Assembly (NCBI GenBank): GCA_037975125.1
Contig: CM075860.1
Location: 40,628,393 to 40,692,392 of the forward strand
Reading direction: 5' to 3'
Length of the DNA: 64,000 bases
Origin: Latrodectus hesperus
Taxonomy: Eukaryota; Arthropoda; Arachnida; Araneae; Theridiidae
Positions 50,435 through 62,947 of the stretch are shown here, one piece after another. The notes below the pieces were generated by a model. It was given only the letters and a program-made list of their open reading frames with translations, was not told the origin of the DNA and ran no database searches. Position 1 is the stretch's first letter, and the number at the start of each line of letters is the position of its first letter. The position numbers were made by a program, and so were the translations under genes.

Positions 50435-50702
50435 GTTGTTACTTATGACACTTGAACAAGTCATGCTATGCGTTGTTGACTGTGCGAATTTAAGCCAGTA
50501 GGGTGCGTCTTTCGCTTAACCATAGCACCACGAAGGTAAAAGTACGACTATGCTCTAATACTCCTCCAATAGATGGAGTATTAGGAGTATTTATAAAGGA
50601 GTACACCACCAAAAACCTTCAATTTTGACACTGATTTGGAGGGGGAGGAAATTTTCTCCAGACCATTACACACATGGTAAGTGCTCAACGACTGACCACA
50701 GA
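50435..50702 (-). mobile_element. SINE family B, 5'-truncated
   Basis: The minus strand starts at CTGTGGTCAGTCGTTGAGCA (mid-body, no tRNA head) and runs through GAGAAAATTTCCTCC and the tail CAACAACAA at about 50435. A small internal duplication around ATACTCCTAATACTCC (about 50570-50600) replaces part of the usual TGGTGCCATCTATCGG region. Confidence 0.85.
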
Positions 50703-51063
50703 ACTATATATTTAAAGTAAAATATTTTAACAACTCACTCGCTTTATGTGAAGTATCAATCTTTCTTTTGAAAATAAAAAAATCATAATCATTAATCAAA
50801 GTAAATTGTTACTCATATACTGGAAATATATCATTCATATTTTCCTTCGATTTAAAACAGTTTTTAATTGTTAATGATTATAAAATATTTTCAAGGCAAA
50901 ATATTAAAAACAGAAAATAAAAATAATAAGAAATAAATGTGCTTCTAAATCCACTCATACAAAGATTTTTATTTAATGTATTGTAATTAATACTTTAAAT
51001 AAAAGCATTTGTCTCTATTTTTCCACACTTTAAATTTTATTCAAAGAATTATTTTCGCACACT

Positions 51064-51096
<33 letters not shown>

Positions 51097-51097
51097 G

Positions 51098-51405
51098 CCG
51101 ACCGATGGCTGAGTGGTTAGCGTTCCTGACTCCTGAGCTGTGGGTCTCGGGTTCGAATCCCGGTTCAGGCATGGATGTTTTTTTCCTTCTCTGTTCTCTC
51201 TGTGTTTCTCGGTCCTTTCTTCTGTGATGTTGTATGAATGTGGCCCACCCTATAAACCGGTTTGTGGTGGTATGACGCGGGTAACGCTACTCGCCTCCGT
51301 GACTTGGTTCACAGATGCTCGCTGGGTAACGACAAATGAGTAGCAGTTTCTGGCCTTCTTGTGGCATAAGGTTAGTCACCCAAGTGTGCCCGCCGTTGAA
51401 AGAAA
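51098..51405 (+). mobile_element. SINE family A, complete copy
   Basis: The head has TGGCTGAGTGGTTAGCG and GGGTTCGAATCCC, and the family A body follows as at 734-1023. It lies directly after a (CA)n(TA)n tract (51060-51097), and ATATATATA follows its A-rich end, consistent with insertion at a TA tract with a short TSD. Its Pol III boxes look intact. It lies in the sense orientation of the ADAM-like gene, about 300 bp before the exon at 51722. Confidence 0.88.
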
Positions 51406-51585
51406 AATATATATATCCTTTAATTTTGTTCCTATTAATTTAATTTTTTGCTATTTTTATTTTTACGAATAAATGATTATATATTAAGAATAAAATAAGT
51501 TATTTGACTTAAATTCTAAGCAATTTTTAAATTTATGTTGTTCTGGTTATTTTAATGAAAAAATAAGGTGGTTAAATATAAATGT

Positions 51586-51657
51586 AAGATAAATATATGT
51601 TATCAGGTTATGATACAATGAGTAAAATATATAACCGAATAACATATATTTATCTTA
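51586..51657. repeat. Inverted repeat upstream of an exon
   Basis: TAAGATAAATATATGTTAT...GGTTAT and its reverse complement form arms of about 27 bp with a few mismatches and a ~20-bp loop. It ends 64 bp before the exon at 51722. Confidence 0.75.
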
Positions 51658-51721
51658 TTCCTTGAGACATTACATATATATTATTGTATTCTGCGATATA
51701 AATGGTACTTATTCTTTCCAG

Positions 51722-51804
51722 CTTCCAGAAAATTGTTATTACCAAGCAACTATCAGAAATCAGCCCAATGGTTCAGCTGCATTTTTTACCTGCAATGGAT
51801 TTAA
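51722..51804 (+). CDS. Internal exon, ADAM/ADAMTS-like prodomain (part 2)
   Basis: An 83-nt exon between acceptor CTTATTCTTTCCAG and donor GTAAGC. It is open for 27 codons plus two bases: LPENCYYQATIRNQPNGSAA, then FFTCNGF. This matches the reprolysin (M12B) propeptide pattern LPENCxYQGxVRGxPxSxxA followed by xSTCxGLxG, including both Cys residues. Phase 0 at the start agrees with the exon at 46770. The last two bases (AA) need a G-starting exon, as in CNGFxG. The prodomain Cys commonly takes part in latency or folding. Which ADAM or ADAMTS this is cannot be told from 50 residues. The next exon was not recognised in the remaining 12 kb. Confidence 0.68.
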
Positions 51805-52816
51805 GTAAGCGGAATTATGAATTGTTATAGGAAAACATTAATATATAAATAAATGCTCAATGTAAGAAAAAAATAATTTTAAATGTAAAATATTAAAAAA
51901 TTATAATTACGAGTCTGGTCGTAAAGAACATTAAAAAATATTTTACGAAATGTCCACATAGTCATCACTTAGTATTTTAATTCGAATACAGTAGTTTTAA
52001 TTATTATCCAAAATTTTTGGTGTAATTATTAAAACCTAATTATGTTATAATAATAGTAATCAATTATTTAAAATAAATTTTGCTGTAAAATATAAACAGA
52101 GTTGAAAAAATTCCGAAAAATTCCAAAGTATTTTATTTTATCCATCTCAAAAAGTCTGTGAAGTGGGACAGAACTCCTTTCTCACTACTAAATGATTGCT
52201 CATTTGCAAAAATGGGAATATAAAATTGTAATAGAGAAAAAATTTAAACATAGTTACCAACATATCTCCAGTCATTAAAAAAATTTTTTTGTCAAATTAT
52301 CAAACATTTTTTATGAAGTATCAGTTATTTGTACATTATGTGTAGAATTTCGGAAGCCAAAACACTTCGTAATAAATTCTTACATATTGTGAAATAAAAT
52401 GAAACCAAATGCTGAGAGATTTTTGCCACTGTAGACATCAATTTGCATATAAATCCCCCCCTTTCTTGGAACACTTTAATCTATGGATGTATTTAGACAT
52501 AAATTATTAATCTTAATATTCGCTTGAGTTTGTTAAAATCATATTCTCCCTTTTTCATGGGAAGTATATAATGTATAACTGAAAACTCTAAATATGCTCT
52601 TAAAAATAAGGAAGCTTCTTTGCAAAACATTTGACAACGTATTGTGAACAGCATAACATGTGGAAGGTGCTTAAGAATTATTAATATTCCATGCTTGTTA
52701 TTCTTCAATGGGTTTTTTTCACCGATAATGAGCCGTATTCATCTATCATAGCGAACGAAACCCGAAATATTTCGAAATAAGCACATATACAAAAACTCTG
52801 TCCATTTCTGTTGATG
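51805..52816. other. AT-rich intronic DNA, nothing recognised
   Basis: No exon with good splice sites and no repeat was identified. Confidence 0.4.
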
Positions 52817-53160
52817 TTGTAATTTATGGCCCTTGGACAAGCTAAGCTCGCTCTGCTGACGGCTATGCAAAATTAAATCAGAATGGTACGTCTTTCGTTT
52901 AACAAGAGTACCACGAAAGTGGAAGTATACTTTACTCTAAGACCCCTCCGATAGATGGCACCACCAGAGGATCCGCTCCGTCGATTTTGGCTTAGATCTA
53001 GAGAGGGAGGAAATTTTCTTCAAACCATTACCTCAGGACTTTCGATTCCACAGATTTAACTTCCTCGTATATCGCATGTACTCGGTGGGTCTTTGACAGC
53101 ATTGGGAATCGATCCCAGCAACTTACGGCTGATGCCCTAACCACTAGGCTACCACAGCCC
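52817..53160 (-). mobile_element. SINE family B, complete but diverged
   Basis: Minus strand: GGGCTGTGGTAGCCTAGTGG, B box-like GGGATCGATTCCC, the body with GTACATGCGATATACG and TGGTGGTGCCATCTATCGG, and the tail GGGCCATAAATTACAACATC. A stretch of about 25 bp around the GAGCAGTTACCATGG segment of the reference copy is missing. Confidence 0.9.
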
Positions 53161-54929
53161 GTGTCTCATTCTAATTGGTTAATAATGAATGAGATTGAAA
53201 TATGTATCATTTCGAAATCTGCTGACTTGGCCACAACAAGACTCTTCCCAAAATATTTAAATATTTTTGCGGATATGTCATTTAAAGTATATTTTAACTT
53301 AAAATAAATAAAAACTTTCATAAGTAACAAAATATGTAAAATATTCCAGAATAAAAGGCTTATTCAGTATTCTTCTATGCTAGTATAAGTATTTTCTTCT
53401 CTTTTATGTAATGTACTGGATTCTTTTTAACATTTTTCCTTTATTTCCCACAAAAAGTTTTTAATTTAATAGTACTTCGTGGGAATTTACGCTGAAAACC
53501 TAGTATAATGAATAATGTAATCAGAAATTCGAAATTTTTTAAAAAGTTGTCACAGGCTGGGAAAAAAAGTACGTTTAAGCACTTTTCGAACACATAACTT
53601 TATATAATAACCAATATCGGATACAAAGTATATACCGAAGATATCATATTAGGCTTACCATAAAAATGTTCAGAATAAATTATTTTAAAAACAAATTAAT
53701 TTAAAGTTAACATTTATTTCTTTAAAACATTTACACAAGTTCAGTAATCTCTCCACTCTTAAAAACATTTGTAGTACTAAATGAAAAATATAATATTAAG
53801 TTCTTAAATTATATATTTTAGATTTTAGATAATTATATATATATTAGTTTTAAGATAATATTAGATTATAGATAATAATATACTAGGTTTTTGATAACAA
53901 TAGATTTTAGGCTTACTATAATTAATACCTTTCCCCATTGAAAAAGGCCACATATTCAATTTAATCCAAAAACTGGGCCATATGTACCAATTCCTTTTCT
54001 ATATAAATTGCCTCATACGAAATTGAATATTTTTGTACAGAAATTTTTTTCAAAGAAAGCAACAACAAAGACGAAATTTAAGAGACAAAAATAAATTCCC
54101 TGGATTCGTTGACAATATGTATGTAAATCAAGAAGAAGTAAAATTTTAACTGGTCCAGGTTAGATTCTTCTCCAATGTTTTCGGTTTTCGCAACTTACTG
54201 CATCTTAAATTTCTCAATACAATTTTATTGCTTGGAAAATTTTGACGTGAAGTTAAAACATCTAAATTAAAACAAGGGGTTGAATGTAATAACAACACAT
54301 GTATCGATATTTAGGTTAATTAAGTAAAAAATTAAAATGTAAATTCACATAATTTTTATCGCTAACATCTATGGAATTAGAACTAACCCTACTACTATTT
54401 TATGTAAATATGTTGATTTTCAGTGAAATATGGGGCTGTTATCCACATTAGATAGCAATCAGATTTATTTTAAAACATAACATACGATCAAAAAATAAAT
54501 TTAATGTATGATTTTCTTAGCTATTTCATATTGTTGCATGATAATTCCTTCAAAAGAAAATGAGTTTTGTTTTTTCTAGTTTTCAGAAAATATATCATTT
54601 TTACTTAAACAGATAAATTAAATAGTTTCGTAAATTTTATTTCATTCATAAAACATGTTACATAATAACATGCTTTATGTTCGAAATAAAATGCATGATG
54701 TATTTATGTATGAAATAAGTGTCTGAAGTTCATAATAAAAGCGTCACGTGAACATTTAAGGGGTAAATATTTACAAATGGAAAGGTAGATTTTATTGTAT
54801 TGCAAAACTGAAATGCCTTTTATCAAAATAAATAATTTAGAACATCTGTCACTTGTTTTGAAGCATTTACTAATTTTTAATGTAACCTAATTATTACTCA
54901 AATTATAACTATTTTTCTGATATCATTCA
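53161..54929. other. AT-rich DNA, nothing recognised
   Basis: No supported gene. An imperfect palindrome with CATAAAACATGTTA/TAACATGCTTTATG arms lies at about 54645-54705. Confidence 0.45.
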
Positions 54930-56870
54930 CTGATCAATTGATCAATCTAAAAATCCGTTATATTAATATCAATCGAAATATAATCAACCAAAAATAGGTT
55001 GAAATTTTTTTAATTTCAGTCACTTTAATCAGTTAAATATCACATCATTATATAAAAACTGAAAAACAGTTTTCAATTTCACTTATTAATTAGTTGAATA
55101 TCATACCACTCTAAAAATAAGATGGATTTTGTAATTTCTTCCACTGATTATTTGAATATAACATTATTCTAAGAATAGGATGGGATATTTTGATTGCACT
55201 CAGAGATCAGTTAAATATTATATCATTCTAAAAATAAGAAAAAGTATTTTTGATTTCATCCACTGATAGATGAATAACACACCATTCTAAAAGTAAGATG
55301 GATTTTTTTCTTATTTCAACCACTGATCAGTTGAATATCATACCATTCTTAGAAAAAGATGGAATATTTTGATTGCACTCAGAGATCAGTTAAATATCAT
55401 ATTATTCTAAAAATAAGTAAAAGTATTTTTGATTTCATCCACTGATAGATGAATAACACACCATTCTAAAAGTAAGATGGATTTTTTTTCTTATTTCAAC
55501 CACTGATCAGTTGAATATCATACCATTCTTAGAAAAAGATGGAATATTTTGATTGCACTCAGAGATCAGTTAAATATCATATTATTCTAAAAATAAGTAA
55601 AAGTATTTTTGATTTCATCCACTGATAGATGAATAACACACCATTCTAAAAGTAAGATGGATTTTTTTTCTTATTTCAACCACTGATCAGTTGAATATCA
55701 TACCATTCTTAGAAAAAGATGGAATATTTTGATTGCACTCAGAGATCAGTTAAATATCATATTATTCTAAAAATAAGTAAAAGTATTTTTGATTTCATCC
55801 ACTGATAGATGAATAACACACCATTCTAAAAGTAAGATGGATTTTTTTTCTTATTTCAACCACTGATCAGTTGAATATCATAGCATTCTTAGAAAAAGAT
55901 GGAATATTTTGATTGCACTCAGAGATCAGTTAAATATCATATTATTCTAAAAATAAGAAAAAACTTGGTTTTTCTGCCACTGATTCATTGAATGTTGTAC
56001 CATTTTAAGAATAGATAGAATATTTTTGATTATAAATTCTATGATCAGATAAATATCATATGACTCCAAATGTACGAGGAAATATTTTGAGTTCATCCAC
56101 TGGCCATCTTGAAAATAAGATGGAATTTTTTTGATTTTAATCAATGATCAGTTAAGTATCTTATCATTCTAAATATGAGAAAATTTTTTTGATTTTAGCC
56201 AATGATCGGTTGAATATCATTCCATTTTAAAAATAGATGGTATATTTAGATTACAATCACTGATTAGTTGAATATATATCGAATGAATACCACATCAGTC
56301 TAAAAATAAGAAAGTCTTTGAATTCATTCACTGATTATTTGAATGGCATATCAATCTAAAAATAATATGGATTTTTTTTATTTCATCCATTGATCAGAGT
56401 CTAATATCATACTACTTTAAGAATAAAATGTAATTTTTTTTATTCATATCGGTGATCAGTTAAATATATTCATTCTGAAAATGAGAAAAAAAAATTATTT
56501 CAGAAACTTAGTTAAATATCATATTTAGCAATAAAAGAATAATATGGATTTTTTTACTTATATCAGTGATAAGTTAAATATAATCATTTTAAAAATAAGA
56601 AAAATTTATTTCATCCACTGCTCAGTTAAACTTTCCATCTTTTTAAAGATAAGAAAATTTTTTATCTAACCAAATTATTAATTGAATATTATATCATTCT
56701 AAAAATAAAATGGAATATTTTTGATTTTACTATTAGTAGCAAATCACATCATCCTAAAAGTACGGTGAAAGCTATTTGATTTCCTATATGATTATGCGAT
56801 TATAATATCACCGTAAAAAAATGAAATGTTTCAGATTTTATTTATCGTTTTATTCAATATCTCATTACTG
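54930..56870. repeat. ~60-bp repeat array with a 180-bp higher-order core
   Basis: Degenerate monomers of about 58-62 bp share CACTGATCAGTTGAATATCA and CATTCTAAAAATAAGATGGA, then T-rich sequence. Within 55320-55960 three distinct monomers form a 180-bp trimer repeated almost perfectly; CACTGATCAGTTGAATATCA lies at 55321, 55501, 55681 and 55861. Monomers on either side are single and diverged. Confidence 0.93.
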
Positions 56871-57764
56871 TAAAATTGAGAATAAATTTTCAAGCAAATA
56901 TCAAGATTTGCTGTTATCTAATTATTCCATATAATCAAAAATAAATAAATAAAGACACAGGTATACCATTTTCATTTAAGAAATTTTTAAACTTATTTTT
57001 TACATTGTTTAAATTAATATTGTTGTTTAAAATAAATTGTTTAAATTAATATTTTTATTTGATTTTGAATTTCTTAATTTAACTTCAACAGTACATTTTA
57101 CCTAATCTTTGCTTTTAGAGAACTGTGATTTTATAATAATATTCTATTTTTTATTATCAGAAGTAAATTTTATGTTTTATTTTAAGGAACATTTCTTAAA
57201 AGCATTGAAGGATTTTTTTATCATGTAGTTTATTTTGCTTTGATAAGTTCATTATACAAAATCGTATCCTAAATATTAATTAATTGACCTTTAAATTTTT
57301 AGTCCTTACTGGAAAATAAAAATAATACTTATACGTATTTACAAAACTATTTAGAATGCATTCTTTTCACTTTTTATTTCAGAAATTATAGGTTATTCGA
57401 ATAGTGTTCACTATTGAATTTTTAAATTAATGCATTTCCTCTCTCTCTTTTCATTTAATATCATCCTTATTTCTGGAGAGTTAGATAGAAAACCTCATTT
57501 GGAATGATGTGCTGCCATCTATTGGTAACATATAACACTAAGAAATGAAAATAATTTATGTTGTTAGAATTTTTATATTGAAACGAACATAGTTTCTAAT
57601 TATTTTACATTTTTCTTACCATTTATTCTGATTTATTGTCAATTCCTTTTAAATAGGAAATGTATTTTGTGGGAGATTTTTTTAATTAATGAATTAAGCA
57701 ATTAAAGAAACATACTTTCGTTAATTGCTTATATATTAATTACTTAGAAATATTTTCCCTTCCT
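56871..57764. other. AT-rich DNA, nothing recognised
   Basis: No supported gene. A short sequence GTGCTGCCATCTATTGGTAA at about 57510 resembles the conserved word of SINE-B, but no flanking match was found. Confidence 0.4.
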
Positions 57765-57893
57765 TCTTAGGACTTGGAAAAGGAGGATTTATTTCGATGT
57801 TCTCTTCTTGTTTTGGACTTTTTATTAGTTCATAGTTTCATTTATCTGGTTTATTCTATTGGTAAACCATATAAATAAGAAACAACAACAGAA
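57765..57893 (+). pseudogene. LINE extreme 3' end
   Basis: The frame reads LEKEDLFRCSLLVLDFLLVH, then SFIYLVYSIGKPYK and a stop. This parallels LSREDLFSNPLLVFDFLTVN-ELVDLV of the 29.5-kb LINE and is followed by AAACAACAACAG. Only about 35 codons remain. A CTTCCTTCTTAG upstream mimics a splice acceptor but is better explained by chance. Confidence 0.6.
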
Positions 57894-57944
57894 TTCCTTT
57901 CATGTTTTATAAATATTTTTCTTCGAAAAATATTTATTCTTGAC

Positions 57945-58888
57945 AGAGCCTGACTAAGATAGGAGAATATGGGGAAGTTTTCCCGATCCCACCTAACAGA
58001 GAAAACCCTCAAATAAATAGAAAGTTTATTTTACGTTTTCAGTCGAATAGAATCGTTTGCCGAACCAAATAGAAAGTTTACTGTTGTGAACAAAGGAGGT
58101 CCCCAAAGAAGTTTTTGCCCCAGGCCTCAATTAGGCTAAATCAAGCCCTAATTCTTTGTAACTGAAAATTTACTTATTATATAATTACTATTTTATCTAT
58201 TCTTTTTTATTGACTAAGTTATTGAAATGAATTTAAATAAAAATTCTTGTAATAGCAAATACTAAAATTATTGTTGCATACTCGGGATTAAGAACTACAC
58301 AATTTAACGAAAAAAATTTGATTTAATAACGGAATGCCCCAAAAATACAGTAGTTTGCAATACTACACAAATCACAACGTAATCCTATCAGAGTACAAAA
58401 CAGTTCACACTATTTCAATAGAAAAGAAATAGCTCTTTCGAGCAGCAATGTCCGTGCGCTATGAAAAACTAATATCAACTGACTGTACACAGCCTTTGGA
58501 AACCTCAATATATAGCAGCCGAAGAACTTCCAGACTTTTCCAGAACATCCTGCACCTTTCTAGAAATATCCCGAAAATCATCAAAATTCGTCAACTTGTA
58601 GACAAATTTGGCGCCAAAATTAATCTGACAGAAATCGCCAACTTAGAGACAAATTTGGCACCAAAATTAAGCTGCCAGAAACAATGCCAACTTGGAGCTA
58701 TCTAGCCAATTTGGTGTGTTTCCCGTAGAACTAGTGTATTTCTAAAGTAAAGTGCAGCCAATGGACGCTACAAAAGGCCTCTATAAAAACTCATCTAATC
58801 AAGCTATTTACACCAAACTAATTGTGACTTTTACATTTTAAAATGCAGTTGAACAGATTGTTTTTTTTTTTTTTTCAGGCTCTGTCCA
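57945..58888. mobile_element. Candidate nonautonomous element with short inverted ends
   Basis: ACAGAGCCTGA at about 57945 is matched in reverse complement by TCAGGCTCTGT at about 58877-58887, preceded by a T16 run. The interior is GC-richer than its surroundings, with a ~46-bp direct duplication (CAACTTGTAGACAAATTTGG... at 58590, CAACTTAGAGACAAATTTGG... at 58639). CAGAG ends suggest hAT, but no 8-bp TSD is visible. The 85-residue frame at 58448-58705 spans the duplication and has no recognised domain. Confidence 0.4.
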
Positions 58889-61025
58889 AAAAACAAACCA
58901 ATTCTACATTAGGAATTATCGAGCTATATATCGTAGTGTTAAGAGGTAACATAAAAGCATGTGTAGATTAATCCACTTAAAAGTATGCGGCAAAAAACAT
59001 GTAAGGAGTAATAAGATTCTTTATCATTTCATGATCTCTTCTAAGATTGGCATTAGATTGGTAATTTAACTAAAAAAAATAATAATTTTTCATCGTGTTT
59101 TAACGAATGTTTATGAATAAGACAAAGTAAAGCGACTTTTTTGTGCTGTTCTAGATACCTTACGAATTCTAAATCAACTGCTTTGGTATACAATAGGATT
59201 GAATTTGTCTTTTATAGAACCTTCTCCAAAACGTCTTTAATTGCCAATTCTAGAGATCTTTAGCCATGGTTTCCCATATTCATAACTGCCAACTCTACTG
59301 ATTTTATCGGGAAATGCTTGGTTTTTCATTATTTCTTCTGATTTCCAGATTATAAAGCTGTAACCACTAGGCTGCCGAGTCTCCTATGTGTTGACAGTCA
59401 TATAATTAGCTTCAGAGCAGACACCAGGCCCCCGTTTATATAAGCAGCTCAATTAGGAGGAATATTATTAGTTATTAGTAATCTAATTGGGAAAATATTT
59501 AAAAATTCCATCAAACAAAGTATTTGTCATTGAATTAAATTTATTTAGTCATGTATTTTATGTTTTTATGTAATTCTATAAATTTAATAGTTATGAAGTG
59601 CACAAGTGTACTAAAAGTTGCTCTATAAAGTAAATATTGGTACATAAACGTTGATGTTTATTTTTTTACATGTAGTATTTTCTTTCCTCTTTCATGGTTC
59701 CTTTAAAAGGTTGATGAATATTTTATTAAAAAATTAAGATTAACACAAAATATGTTTAACATAAATCATACTCAGAATGTATAATCTAAAGAGTAATATT
59801 GTCTTTTTGCGGTACTACAGTTTTAAACATTTTCAAGCATAAATGTCGCTAGTAGTGTCTCCTGACGTTTCCTCTCAAAATCAGTAGAATCTACTGATTT
59901 TTTCCCCTCTAAGGTTGGCAGGAATGCATATTGAATGTAGGGTATTTACTAGATTTTGATTAAAAATATTCTAGATAACATTCCGACGTATGTGATATTG
60001 ATTGATTGATAACATGTAAATGTTAATAGTAATTCCAGAGATGTATCTTATGATTGCAACAAGAATGATCATTTAAATAGTTAAATCAAATCGATTTTAT
60101 GATTTGTCTTTATTTTTCAGACATTTTCACATATAACAACATTTATTAGTCCTGTGATTTTCATTGTTTCCTATTCCTAATTTTTATACTGCGATTTCTA
60201 CTTTACGAATAAATATTTCTGTAAATTATTTCTGAATGTATAGTGATCCTCTATGAATTTAGTCTTAAGTAATTCTAAGAAAATTGGATCATATTATTAA
60301 TTATTTTATTATTATTTTAAAAAACAAGATTTTTTTATAATTTTCTGTTTACTCCATTATATTACCACATAAATTTGTTTAGATTTTAATGAAGAAAAAC
60401 AAATTATTTTTGAAATTTGTTCAACAAAAAAAAAAAAATTCGATCATGTATTTTAGCATTATAATTGTATGTACATGGTACAGTTACCTTATTATCTTTA
60501 TTTTTGCTTAGAGAGATAACTGCTGCAAAGTAATTAAAAATGTAAAGAGTTTTCTTTTTATTAACGCATAATGTAATTTTTGTAAAAATTCGAAAATTAA
60601 AATTCCGTTAATTAATAGAGGAATTTACTTTGCAAATGTTTCCTTAAAACTGTTCCTATGAGATTAAATTTTCTTGAAAATCTTTACTTTTAGAAAAATA
60701 GCTTATTCCTTGTATGAACAATTTCTAAGCAAGAAAATTTGATAAGTATTTCTTAATTAATAATAAAAGTAATTTTTAGTTTTTGTAGTTCATTTCAGTT
60801 TTTTTAATAGTTGAAAGATGATTTTATTGTTGTAAAAATAATAAATTTCCAATTTTAAAGACTCTATAAAATAATAAATGCAACACTTATCGTTACAATT
60901 ATAATTTTTAGTGACATTTGTTAATATGTTGAGTAATTATTGTCATTCTATATGCTTCTTCTGAAGCATCAGACTACCGGATTTAAAACTATGCAATAAT
61001 TGATAAAAAAAATTAATTATTTTGG
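58889..61025. other. AT-rich DNA with a worn SINE head
   Basis: About 59341-59390 on the minus strand reads CGGCAGCCTAGTGGTTACAG, an A-box-like SINE-B head fragment, with no clear body. Otherwise nothing was recognised. Confidence 0.4.
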
Positions 61026-61027
61026 TA

Positions 61028-61772
61028 CAGTGGGTTATTGGTTAACGAACATAATCTATTACAAGACTATGTTCGCTGTCCGAATTGTTCATTAATCGAT
61101 TATCGATTTACCATAGATTTCTTTGTGAAAGCCATTCATTCGTTCTGGAGACCCTAAAAATTAAACTTGAAAAAAAAGATGCTTGATTTCTTATAAAAGA
61201 AAATAATACATGCACATAGTCTTGCAAATTAATCAATCCTTTTAATTTTCTTGTTTATACGGCGTTAAAATGTCCTATGTGAATTGCTTTTCTCTCTCTT
61301 TTTCAGTTTTTTCTGGGTGTAATTAATAGCATTGTCGCTGTAAAGTGATTAATAACATGGTTGTTGTTGCAGTTTGGAATTCATTGCTGAAGATTACGTA
61401 TGAAACAGTGAATGAACAAGGGAAGGAAAGCGCTCGAAATGAAATCAGCTTCGGATTTGAATGAAATCAAAACCATAACTGATGGTCTTCTTTGTTTATA
61501 AATATTCTATTGGGGAAAAATATTTTCTTATATAGAACTTTGAAGCTCAAAAGGCAAGCAACATAATTCAAGGAAGATGATAAGCGATTTTTGGTACTTT
61601 GGATTTGACAACTCTGCACATTATGTTCGGAGAACCTAGAAATATTCCTTAGAATTCGTTTTAGTTTGTTATCCGAATGCGTGTTCTTTGTCCGAATACA
61701 AAATTTTTCGTGAAAGTGCTCGTTGTCCAGTATGTTCGCAATCCGAACTGTTCGTTAGCCGATAATTCACTG
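61028..61772 (+). mobile_element. Tigger/pogo-like nonautonomous element, 745 bp
   Basis: Flanked by TA (61026-61027, 61773-61774). The ends are CAGTGGGTTATTGGTTAACG + AACA on the left and CAGTGAATTATCGGCTAACG + AACA on the right (reverse complement). Subterminal copies of GTCCGAATTGTTC/AATCCGAACTGTTCG and repeated TTCGGAT words follow, typical of pogo/Tigger ends. The interior has a short frame (VWNSLLKITYETVNEQGKE) that may be a relic of transposase coding; no catalytic motif is present. Confidence 0.75.
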
Positions 61773-61865
61773 TATTGTTTAGTTATTGTGCCCCTGGTTT
61801 TCGATTGATAGAGAATTCTAGGTTTGAACTTATTTGCCTCAAAGATCACATTGTTTAATGAATTT

Positions 61866-62337
61866 GTTGTTGTTGTTGCTTATCCTCCATGTCTGACGGA
61901 GTCAGACTAGATCCACGAGTTCGTTGACTGTAAGGAAGTCGAAGTCTAAAAGAGGATTGCTAAAGAGATCCTCCCTAGAGAGACCCATGCAATCCAAAAG
62001 ATGCTCAGGAGAAGCCTGATGATTTTGGCACTTGGTGCAGGTGACGAAAGTTTTCCTGCCCTCGTTGAAAGTGAGGCACTTAATATGACCACTTTGCTAG
62101 TGGTCATATATGTCTTGAGAGAACAGTCCGGGTACGTCTGTCACACGGGAGGTCAAGGGACAAACCCGGTTTTGATCCCTTGTACCAATTATGGGTGGGG
62201 GGTGTTTTCCACTCCTCCGAGATTTTTGATTTTTCCCGGGAGTATAACTCCAGAAAAGTAAGTGTGGAAGAGGGAGTATTTGAAATCCTGCAACCCTCCT
62301 TAGCAAGATTATCGGCCATTTCATTCCCGTGACTTCG
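61866..62337 (-). pseudogene. LINE 3' end, second copy of the 29.5-kb family
   Basis: The minus strand runs from the last RNase H motif (MADNLAKEGCRISNTPSS) through WKTPPTHNWYKGSKPG and CTKCQNHQASPEHLLDC to the VNELVDLV end and (CAA)n. TSD TTAATGAATTT lies at 61855-61865 and 62338-62348. The C run has six C, so the frame stays open where the 29.5-kb copy is shifted. A 12-13-bp insertion near 62090-62110 creates a palindrome (TATGACCACTAGCAAAGTGG + TCATA) and disrupts the frame. Six unmatched bases (ACTTCG) sit at the 5' junction, as often seen after imprecise target-primed integration. Confidence 0.93.
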
Positions 62338-62446
62338 TTAATGAATTTATGTACATTGACTAACTGTAGCATTATGTCCTTGTATTGCTCATTTAGTGAT
62401 ACAGAAAATAAACAAAAGCAGCATCGAATTCCTCATTTGATTGTTG

Positions 62447-62630
62447 TTTGAGTCGCAATGTCCTCCAAGTGAAATGATACCTCTGGGTGTGGCATGCCAC
62501 GTATTAGGGTTCTTCTGCTTAGGCTTCAAAATCACGAAGACTTCACCAGGCTGCTTTTATTTAACTGGTAGAGCCAACTCAGAGCTAGATACAGTGAAGC
62601 ATCCTGGTGCAACTACAATAACAAGGTGAT
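62447..62630 (+). mobile_element. SINE-like body fragment
   Basis: GCAATGTCCTCCAAGTGAAA + TGATACCTCTG is shared with 24427-24460, and ACTGGTAGAGCCAACTCAGA resembles 1512-1535. It ends GGTGCAACTACAATAACAA. No tRNA-like head was seen at this copy. Confidence 0.5.
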
Positions 62631-62947
62631 TGGTTGTATTGGAAGATCGCATAATCGTGGCATATTTTACACTATCAATATACTCCCATAATCTCACAGT
62701 TTTTAAGATACTAAAACTCATGCACAGTCTATTGATACAGAACTAATCTTGGCCCAGCAGTAGGATCATGATCTTCACAAATGAAGGTCCAAACGTTGAC
62801 CCCAAACGTTGTTCTACAATATCATAAGGGTCTTGCATGTGTATCTGTCGGAATGGATGACTGGAAATTTTCCAAGCTTCCTTCCTGATTTCACATAAAT
62901 GTAGCTCATTATTAGTGAAAATCCAAATCACACTGTGACTTAATTAG

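Noticed and set aside
57765..57850. Host exon after CTTCCTTCTTAG
   Set aside because: The peptide matches the LINE C-terminal end better and is followed by a CAACAAC tail.
62001..62261. Plus-strand 86-residue ORF
   Set aside because: It is the antisense of the LINE end at 61866-62337.
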